From positions 1 through 11,949 of the forward strand of contig DEBN01000098.1 in assembly GCA_002348825.1 (NCBI GenBank): DNA of 11,949 nt. Direction: 5' to 3'. The notes beneath the pieces are model-generated. The model made no database searches. It had not been told where the DNA came from and worked only from the letters and a program-made list of their open reading frames with translations. Source of the DNA: Gammaproteobacteria bacterium UBA2955 (GTDB lineage Bacteria > Pseudomonadota > Gammaproteobacteria > Pseudomonadales > Azotimanducaceae). The translations under genes were made by a program, and so were the position numbers. Below, piece by piece: positions 6,944 to 11,949 of the stretch. Numbering within the stretch: position 1 is the first letter of the stretch; every line of letters begins with the position of its first letter.

Positions 6944-8269
6944 TCATGCCGAAATAATGGTCTCAATTTTGTCTTGCGCAGCCTCAATTAATTTCGGCAG
7001 GTGGTATGTCGGGAACAAATCAGGTGACGCCTCATAGTCACGAAGCAACAGCTTGGTCAGATTGGATTTATGCGCCTCAGTCGCTCCGTCCTGGATGCCC
7101 ATTTGCGGCGCTGCCATCCACATATCCGCCAATGGTGTTTCGTTCGACATGCCCAATGCACCATGCAGATGAATCGCTCGATAAACAATGTCGTGGTTGA
7201 GCTTGGCCGCGGTAATCTTGATCGAAGCAATATGCTTTCTGATCTCCCGGCTGTAAGCCTGAGTTTTATCGATCAGCCATGCGGTATAGAGCACGTGCAG
7301 CCTGAATTGCGTGAGTTCGATATACGAATCGGCGATATCTTGCTGAACCATTTGCAACTCGCTGAGCAACTGTCCCTTCGACTTTCTGCTCAGTGCGCGC
7401 TCACACATCATGTCTAACGCCTTGGTACACGTCCCGACCGCGCGCATTGCGTGGTGTACGCGTCCACCGCTCAATCGAGTTTGCGAGCCAACAAAGCCAG
7501 CGCCCTCTTCGCCTAGAAGATTTTCTCTCGGGATCCGAACGTCGTTATAGCGAATGTAGGCATGTCCGCCACCACCGCTGGTGTTGTAGTTTTCCTGCAA
7601 CGAAGTGCCTATGGTATGAACGTTGCGCACGATTTCGACTCCGGGCGTATCGCGATCGACCAAAAACATTGACGCACGTTCCATCAACGGCGCATCGGGA
7701 TTAGTAATCGCCATAACGATCAGAAAATCGGCATTCGCTCCATTAGAGGTGAACCATTTTTCTCCGCTGATGACCCACTCGTCGCCATCCCTCTTAGCTG
7801 AGCAGATAAACTCACCCGGCTCGCCAGCGTGTGGCTCAGTCATCGAGTACGCAGACCGTTTCGTGCCCGCAAGCAAAGGTTGCATGTAGTTCTTTTTCTG
7901 CTCCTCCGTACCGTTATGGGCGATGAGTTCCATGTTGCCGGTATCGGGCGCCTGACAACCGAACAGCGTCGGCCCCATACGGGTACGGCCAAGTTTTTCA
8001 TTCAGCAGGCAAAGCTTCACTTGCCCTAACCCCGGCCCTCCAAGCTCGGGCCCCAAATGAAAGCCCCAAAGACCCTGCGCCTTAACCTGCTCTTTTAGGT
8101 GCTCGATGTGTTTACGTATTGCAGCCCATCCTTCCTTCGTCACCGGCTTGCCGTCTTTTGTTTTGCCAATGCGAAAAAAATTGTCTAACGGCTCTATCTC
8201 TTCTTTAGCAAACTTTTCTACCCAATCAATTTGCGTCTGGAATTCAGGCTCTACATCGAAATTAATCAT
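6944..8269 (-). CDS. Acyl-CoA dehydrogenase
   Basis: A 441-residue FAD-dependent acyl-CoA dehydrogenase, the enzyme that makes the alpha,beta double bond in acyl-CoA thioesters. Visible marks: LWGFHLGPELGGPGLG (67-82), YSMTEPHAGEPG (141-152, the FAD and substrate loop), GEKWFTSNGANAD (169-181), HGALGMS (369-375) and DGATEAH (394-400). The last lies where the ACAD10/ACAD11-like branch usually has an Asp-Gly-Pro-Asp/Glu-x-His motif, so Asp394 or Glu398 is the likely base region. It ends beyond that with a normal C-terminal tail. The start at 8269 is supported by a strong GGAGGAGGA ribosome binding site. It lies 70 bp after the thiolase-like gene and 35 bp before the glycohydrolase gene. The chain length or ring type of its substrate cannot be read from the sequence. 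Confidence 0.93.
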   Translation of the reverse strand: MINFDVEPEFQTQIDWVEKFAKEEIEPLDNFFRIGKTKDGKPVTKEGWAAIRKHIEHLKEQVKAQGLWGFHLGPELGGPGLGQVKLCLLNEKLGRTRMGPTLFGCQAPDTGNMELIAHNGTEEQKKNYMQPLLAGTKRSAYSMTEPHAGEPGEFICSAKRDGDEWVISGEKWFTSNGANADFLIVMAITNPDAPLMERASMFLVDRDTPGVEIVRNVHTIGTSLQENYNTSGGGGHAYIRYNDVRIPRENLLGEEGAGFVGSQTRLSGGRVHHAMRAVGTCTKALDMMCERALSRKSKGQLLSELQMVQQDIADSYIELTQFRLHVLYTAWLIDKTQAYSREIRKHIASIKITAAKLNHDIVYRAIHLHGALGMSNETPLADMWMAAPQMGIQDGATEAHKSNLTKLLLRDYEASPDLFPTYHLPKLIEAAQDKIETIISA

Positions 8270-8288
8270 TTCATCCTCCTCCGTTTTA

Positions 8289-8318
8289 TCTATACCAATA
8301 CTTTACTCTGTCGGCCAA
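8289..8318 (-). promoter_or_regulatory. Candidate sigma70-type promoter for the acyl-CoA dehydrogenase
   Basis: On the minus strand a TTGGCC box (8318-8313, four of six to the -35 consensus) is followed after 18 bases by TATAGA (8294-8289, four of six to the -10 consensus). The -10 box has an upstream TGG, giving an extended -10. Transcription would start near 8282 and leave a short leader holding the GGAGGAGGA ribosome binding site. It would be an internal promoter inside the operon. The -35 box overlaps a hairpin. Confidence 0.35.
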
Positions 8319-8331
8319 GAGCAGTGGCCGA
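8311..8331. repeat. Seven-base inverted repeat between the thiolase-like and dehydrogenase genes
   Basis: TCGGCCA and TGGCCGA pair perfectly around a seven-base loop. A run of six A lies at its right edge; on the minus strand this becomes a T run before, not after, the stem, so it is not an intrinsic terminator for the thiolase-like gene. It may be a protein-binding site at the candidate promoter. Confidence 0.4.
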
Positions 8332-8339
8332 AAAAATAT

Positions 8340-9806
8340 TCATATCGGGCCAGCCAGTTCACTGGCCGCAAGCTGCACTTCCCGGCCGCAATATTCATTC
8401 TCGGTCATGTCTTGCATAAGGTCGCTGTCTTTGGTGTTGACCCAGGTTCGTTCGCCGTCGTCGTTGAGACATGCCAGGTGCGCAACCGCCGGGCCATCAG
8501 CACCATACATAACAGTATAGGATTCAATAACTGCACGGCCCGAATGCGCGGCAACACATGCGCGCGCCGGCTGGCTGTCGATACGCGCCTGCACGCTATC
8601 CACCCGAAAGTCATTGGTTGGCGGCTCGCTAGCGTACAGGCCATGAACATGCTTATACAGATTGCCGCCATTCGCCGTCACCAGAGCATGGCCACCGGAC
8701 TGCCGCAGCAGTTGTACCGTCCGAGCTATCGAATGCATGACGTAATTATTTAGCGGGCCACCCCCGAAGGTAAGACCACCAGTCACCGTCAAATCTCGAT
8801 CTTCGCTCAAACCGTATTCGCGGGCAGCAATTTGAACGGCAGAAGGAAAGCAACTGTAGAGGTCGACGTAGTCGAGTTGCTCGACATCAATCTCAGCCAT
8901 CTCAAGCAGCCGCTCTCCTACAAAACGAATGCCCGGTGAGGTATAGAAGTTGTCTCTAACAGAAGCGGAAAAATGGTCGTATCCCACCACACCAGCTACC
9001 GGATAAACCCATTTCGTCTCGTCCATGCCCAATTTTCGCGCTTTTTCAACCGTCGTCATGATCAGCGCTGCGCCCATATTTACCGACATATTGGCATTCA
9101 TGAACTTAGTGTATGGAAAGCTAATCGGACGGTTTGCAGCAGACGGCGTCGTGATTTCCGCTGCAGTCATGTCGTGCTGAACCCAGGCATTGGGATTGCG
9201 TTGACCCACGTCATTGAAGCGTGACCACAATGCTCCCACACGTGCTCGATGTTCTGTGAGTGATTCTCCCTTGTTATGACGTAAAGCGTTTTCATACATC
9301 GGGTAAATCTGGATTGCTTGCTGGATGCCTTTGGCTCTTTCGTATTCGTGATGTTCGGCTTGCTGATCCGCACCGATGACGCGGTCGTAGGCGCCCAAGG
9401 CCTCGGTATAAGGAAGATCTACCCCAAGTTTGCGTGCCTTCATCAACGCGTTACCGTTTTCCGCACCAGCAATCACAGCCAGTTCGAGATCACCGGTTAA
9501 AAGATCCAAAGCCGTGGCGTTAATCACCGCTTGGTTTTGATTGCCGCCGATTAACGTACCAACGGTCTCCGCAGCCGGCGCACCAATCGCTGCAGCCAAC
9601 CATTTGGCTGGATTTTCGTAACGCCAAATACCCTTGATGACCCGTACAGATTGCACCTGATCGAGAAAATTTTCGCAGCCTGTATCTGCAGCGGCCAAAT
9701 CAATGGCCTCGCGCATGAGCGCCAAAGGCTCCCGCGCCTCAGCGAGCGCTTCGATTCGGTTTAACACCTGACCCACACCAACCAATACCGGTGTTCTAGG
9801 GTTCAT
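8340..9806 (-). CDS. Thiolase-superfamily protein (SCP2-thiolase/acetyl-CoA acetyltransferase-like), non-canonical active site
   Basis: A 488-residue member of the thiolase superfamily, of the branch usually annotated acetyl-CoA acetyltransferase. It begins MNPRTPVLVGVGQ, the standard first strand. Where canonical thiolases have the nucleophile in a Cys-x-Ser-Gly motif, this one reads IGGNQNQAVINA (86-97) with no cysteine. DLYSCFPSAVQ (315-325) corresponds to the HDCF motif of SCP2-type thiolases and keeps Cys319. TGGLTFGGGPLNNYVMHS (342-359) replaces the usual GHP segment, and ANGGNLYKHVHGLY (378-391) takes the place of the C-terminal Cys-x-Gly motif. These replacements are typical of this branch, so the gene is probably functional, but the reaction is uncertain. 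The frame is open to 9836; the ATG at 9806 is chosen because GGAGGAG lies a few bases upstream. It is the first gene of the minus-strand cluster and is divergent from the transporter gene. Confidence 0.88.
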   Translation of the reverse strand: MNPRTPVLVGVGQVLNRIEALAEAREPLALMREAIDLAAADTGCENFLDQVQSVRVIKGIWRYENPAKWLAAAIGAPAAETVGTLIGGNQNQAVINATALDLLTGDLELAVIAGAENGNALMKARKLGVDLPYTEALGAYDRVIGADQQAEHHEYERAKGIQQAIQIYPMYENALRHNKGESLTEHRARVGALWSRFNDVGQRNPNAWVQHDMTAAEITTPSAANRPISFPYTKFMNANMSVNMGAALIMTTVEKARKLGMDETKWVYPVAGVVGYDHFSASVRDNFYTSPGIRFVGERLLEMAEIDVEQLDYVDLYSCFPSAVQIAAREYGLSEDRDLTVTGGLTFGGGPLNNYVMHSIARTVQLLRQSGGHALVTANGGNLYKHVHGLYASEPPTNDFRVDSVQARIDSQPARACVAAHSGRAVIESYTVMYGADGPAVAHLACLNDDGERTWVNTKDSDLMQDMTENEYCGREVQLAASELAGPI

Positions 9807-9883
9807 ATCTCCTCCCAGTCGATCACCCAACCACATCGTATTGAGGATTGTTTCTCGATACCATCTTCGGCGAGGGGAATTTT
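9807..9883. promoter_or_regulatory. Divergent 77-bp region between thiolase-like and transporter genes
   Basis: Both flanking genes start here in opposite directions, so this spacer should carry both promoters or one shared control site. It holds the ribosome binding sites of both genes. A TACGAT hexamer on the minus strand near 9833-9838 could be a -10 box, but no good -35 pairs with it, and no clear palindrome was seen. Confidence 0.4.
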
Positions 9884-11293
9884 ATGTCTAAATCAGCCGC
9901 CACGTCGCAAACCGTTGATCCCTATACCCAAGGCAATGGGCAACCCGTTAAGCCACCCGCTAATTTCGCCGCGCGGCTGAGTTATCTCGGACCCAGCCTC
10001 ATCGTAACAGGCGCCGTAATAGGTTCCGGTGAACTGGTATTAACCACCACGCTCGGTGCAGCGGCCGGATGGTCTCTGCTGTGGTGGTTGTTTTTATCCT
10101 GTTGGTGCAAAGCGCTGGTCCAGGCCGAGATCGCGCGCTACACCATAACCTCCGGAGATACCTACCTACGCGCTATAAATCGACTGCCCGGAAAACTGTG
10201 GCGAATCTCCTGGCCGATTTGGCTCGGCCTCTTAGCGTACATACCCGGCACCATGGGTCTGGGCGGCATCATAGGGGGCGCGGGGCAAGCCATGGCTTTT
10301 TTCTCTACGACTATCGGTTTCAGCATAGACGGCATGGTCTGTACCGGGCTCATCGCTTTATCCGCAAGTCTGCTGCTCTCAACCGGTTCATACCGGTGGC
10401 TCGAGCGTATCAGTCTGCCGCTGGTACTTACTTTCACCGGAGCAACTTTAATTTGCTCAATTGCGATGCAATTCACCGAATTCCGCACCACCCCTAGCGA
10501 TGTCATTCAGGGGCTGACCCCGGACCTAGGTCTTTTTGTAGCCTACGCAACGCTTGCTTTAGCGGCGTACGGCTATACCGGCACGACTTCTGGCGACATC
10601 ACGGCCTATACCTACTGGTGTATAGAAAAGGGCTATCCACGCTACCTGGGCGCGGATAAATCTGATCCAGAATGGGTCGAACGTGCGCGCGGCTGGATAA
10701 AAGTGCTGCATACCGATGTCTGGTTAGCGCTGATCATCGTCACCTGCGCCACCATTCCCTATTACATTTTGGGCGCCGGAGTGTTGCACGCCATGGGCGT
10801 TGTTCCCGAAGGTAACTCGGAAACCATCGGCGCATTGTCCAACATCTTTACCCAAACTCTCGGCATGTGGGCTGTTTGGATCTTTGCCGTGGGCGCTTTT
10901 TTTATTCTTTACTCTACCGTGCTTTCAAGCGTGGGCGCTGCAGGCCGATCGATCCCGGACTATCTTATTGAAATGGGTGTGTTCGAGCGTTCGAACTTGA
11001 CGCTGCGCATACTAATCATTCGCTGGTATCTCGCAGTTTTGCCAATAGCCGCGTTTTTAATCTACCTGTTCGTTCCCAACTTCGTGGTACTCATCATGAT
11101 TGGAGGACTGACCTCAGCCCTGTTCTTGCCTATACAGAGCGGTGCTACCTTATGGCTGCAGGCGAAGCACATGGATCAAAGGATCAGGCCCAATAAAATC
11201 ACTCACTTCGGTTTAAAGATAATATTTGTGTTCGAAGTGGTGATGGCCGGGCTCGTCATATGGTTCGTCGTGCTTACACCACTGCAGGGATGA
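9884..11293 (+). CDS. Nramp-fold membrane transporter lacking canonical metal motifs
   Basis: A 469-residue inner-membrane protein with about eleven likely helices, at about 36-60, 64-85, 111-139, 147-167, 176-197, 215-235, 279-303, 324-349, 376-397, 400-425 and 443-466. It fits the Nramp branch of the APC superfamily: helix 1 reads LGPSLIVTGAVIGSGELVL, lining up with the GPAF...DPGN helix of MntH-type transporters. The DPGN metal motif is replaced by GSGE (47-50), and the helix 6 MPH motif by a segment around TSGDITAYTYW (235-245). Manganese or iron transport is therefore doubtful and the substrate unknown. The frame can be read from a TTG at 9848, but the ATG at 9884 has GAGGGG seven bases upstream and starts a normal cytoplasmic N-terminus. 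Its position divergent from the catabolic cluster suggests uptake of that pathway's substrate, which is inference. Confidence 0.87.
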   Translation: MSKSAATSQTVDPYTQGNGQPVKPPANFAARLSYLGPSLIVTGAVIGSGELVLTTTLGAAAGWSLLWWLFLSCWCKALVQAEIARYTITSGDTYLRAINRLPGKLWRISWPIWLGLLAYIPGTMGLGGIIGGAGQAMAFFSTTIGFSIDGMVCTGLIALSASLLLSTGSYRWLERISLPLVLTFTGATLICSIAMQFTEFRTTPSDVIQGLTPDLGLFVAYATLALAAYGYTGTTSGDITAYTYWCIEKGYPRYLGADKSDPEWVERARGWIKVLHTDVWLALIIVTCATIPYYILGAGVLHAMGVVPEGNSETIGALSNIFTQTLGMWAVWIFAVGAFFILYSTVLSSVGAAGRSIPDYLIEMGVFERSNLTLRILIIRWYLAVLPIAAFLIYLFVPNFVVLIMIGGLTSALFLPIQSGATLWLQAKHMDQRIRPNKITHFGLKIIFVFEVVMAGLVIWFVVLTPLQG

Positions 11294-11431
11294 CAGCCAA
11301 CTGACGTGAAACCTAGCTCAATATGCCTCGACGGTTTTGACGAACCGCGCCTGGTAGGGGCGTGCTTAATCGATGGAGCATCAGCCAACACTGGACGGAC
11401 TACCGCGGGCCGGCGGAACAGATTCCGGTAA
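11294..11431. other. Convergent spacer with small hairpins
   Basis: The 138-bp gap lies between the convergent transporter and cupin genes, where terminators are expected. CGGTT/AACCG (11332-11347, six-base loop) and CGGAA/TTCCG (11414-11427, four-base loop) are short stems, but neither is followed by a T-tract on the relevant strand. No gene is recognisable here. Confidence 0.35.
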
Positions 11432-11833
11432 CTAAACCTGCGATAACGGTCGATGCTTAGTGGTATCACCAAAGGTCATAAACAAAAGTTCCCCAGGCTC
11501 TAAAACGATTTGTCGATGCCATATGCCCGCAGGTACAACCTTGCTTGCTCCAGGCTTTAAAACGAATGTGTGCTCGCCATCGGCGTCTTCAAAGACCAAG
11601 TGAATAAGCCCAGACAGCAACGTCAAGGTCTCATCACCATCCGGGTGCATTTCCCAATCTGTATTTTTGTGCATGGCGATCGCGCCGCAATACACTCCAC
11701 GATAAATCTTGAACAGATCAAAAAGCGGTTGTGACGGCAAGGAGGCTTTAACTAGGTGGAGTCTTTTCAGCAACTTTAAGCACAGGTCTATAGTCCGCAT
11801 AAACGATCGCGTTACTGAAACTCTCAGCTTCAA
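11432..11833 (-). CDS. Small cupin-domain protein
   Basis: A 133-residue single-domain cupin. Motif 1 is WEMHPDGDETLTLLSG (60-75): it keeps His63, Glu68 and Gly75, but the first histidine of the usual His-x-His pair is Glu61. Motif 2 is PGASKVVPAGIWHRQ (94-108) with Pro101, Gly103 and His106, a close match. A metal site built from His63, Glu68 and His106 is possible. I choose the TTG start at 11833: GGAGG lies nine bases upstream, and the TTG overlaps the stop of the preceding gene (TTGA), which suggests coupled translation. The ATG at 11800 is the alternative but has no ribosome binding site; the cupin core starts well after both. It may be an enzyme or a sensor-type cupin; the substrate is unknown. 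Confidence 0.82.
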   Translation of the reverse strand: MKLRVSVTRSFMRTIDLCLKLLKRLHLVKASLPSQPLFDLFKIYRGVYCGAIAMHKNTDWEMHPDGDETLTLLSGLIHLVFEDADGEHTFVLKPGASKVVPAGIWHRQIVLEPGELLFMTFGDTTKHRPLSQV

Positions 11834-11949
11834 ATATTAGTCCCTCCAGCTTTGTCTAGGAAATACCTTTTAGACAAGATGACTCCATAGACCTCGAAGC
11901 CCCAAGTCGGCACCATCTCTGGTTCCGCTGCTTCCAGAGCCGCAAGCCA
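11830..11949 (-). CDS. C-terminal end of an unidentified protein (5' part outside window)
   Basis: An uninterrupted minus-strand frame runs from the right edge to a TGA at 11832-11830, giving 39 residues. The tail includes EPEMVPTWGFEVYGVILSKR and ends KAGGTNI. The residue mix looks like a folded protein, and the stop overlaps the cupin TTG start, as expected for adjacent cotranscribed genes. I do not recognise the family from this fragment. The fragment is short enough that a chance open frame cannot be excluded. Confidence 0.55.
   Translation of the reverse strand, partial: WLAALEAAEPEMVPTWGFEVYGVILSKRYFLDKAGGTNI

Noticed and set aside
8311..8340. Intrinsic terminator for the thiolase-like gene
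   Set aside because: The T run lies before the stem in the direction of transcription, not after it.
8106..8753. Plus-strand open frame of 215 codons
   Set aside because: It is antisense to the dehydrogenase and thiolase-like genes and spans their intergenic gap; both opposite genes have clear family motifs.
10069..10497. Plus-strand open frame within the transporter gene
   Set aside because: Out-of-frame shadow of the transporter coding sequence, rich in Arg and His and without hydrophobic helices.
11203..11472. Minus-strand open frame of 89 codons across the convergent spacer
   Set aside because: It overlaps the 3' ends of the transporter and cupin genes, has no domain, and is probably chance.
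1..11949. Defence system, CRISPR array, prophage or insertion sequence
   Set aside because: No spaced repeats, transposase, integrase or phage protein was seen; the glycohydrolase-family gene alone, next to metabolic genes, does not indicate a toxin-antitoxin or defence module.

Overview
The window reads as chromosomal DNA of a proteobacterium, most likely a gammaproteobacterium of the environmental, lipid- or terpenoid-degrading kind. This is judged from family content, moderate GC and many strong GGAGG-type ribosome binding sites; no marker gene fixes the taxon. I found no tRNA, rRNA, CRISPR array, insertion sequence or phage gene. The gene order looks like a catabolic or accessory metabolic region.

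Layout: (1) 1-1192, minus strand: a DUF427-family protein followed by an alpha/beta hydrolase of the hormone-sensitive-lipase type, whose C-terminus lies outside the window. (2) 1193-1344: a divergent intergenic region with a perfect 14-bp palindrome. (3) 1345-2269, plus strand: two overlapping small membrane-protein genes, one DUF4345-like and one unassigned with six likely helices. (4) 2313-9806, minus strand: five genes in one direction. In transcription order they are a thiolase-like protein, an acyl-CoA dehydrogenase, a long ADP-ribosylglycohydrolase-family protein, an acyl-CoA-dehydrogenase-fold flavin monooxygenase and a luciferase-like flavin oxidoreductase. Gaps are 70, 35, 369 and 63 bp, so the first three are probably one operon and the last two may be a second unit or a continuation. 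(5) 9884-11293, plus strand: a divergent Nramp-fold transporter without the usual metal-binding motifs. (6) 11432-11949, minus strand: a small cupin, apparently coupled translationally by a TTGA overlap to a gene that runs off the right edge.

Working together (inference): the transporter may import a substrate that is activated to a CoA thioester outside this window, dehydrogenated by the acyl-CoA dehydrogenase and processed by the thiolase-like protein, with the two flavin enzymes oxidising a ring or side chain. The hydrolase could release an esterified substrate. The ADP-ribosylglycohydrolase-family enzyme is the odd partner: it has an intact-looking two-metal site plus beta-rich C-terminal domains, and may remove a glycosyl or ribosyl group from the substrate rather than act on ADP-ribosylated protein.

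The main points of interest are this enzyme's place in an acyl-CoA gene cluster, the thiolase-like protein lacking the standard nucleophilic cysteine, the Nramp relative lacking the DPGN and MPH motifs, and several small regulatory-looking structures. All assignments rest on reading motifs by eye.
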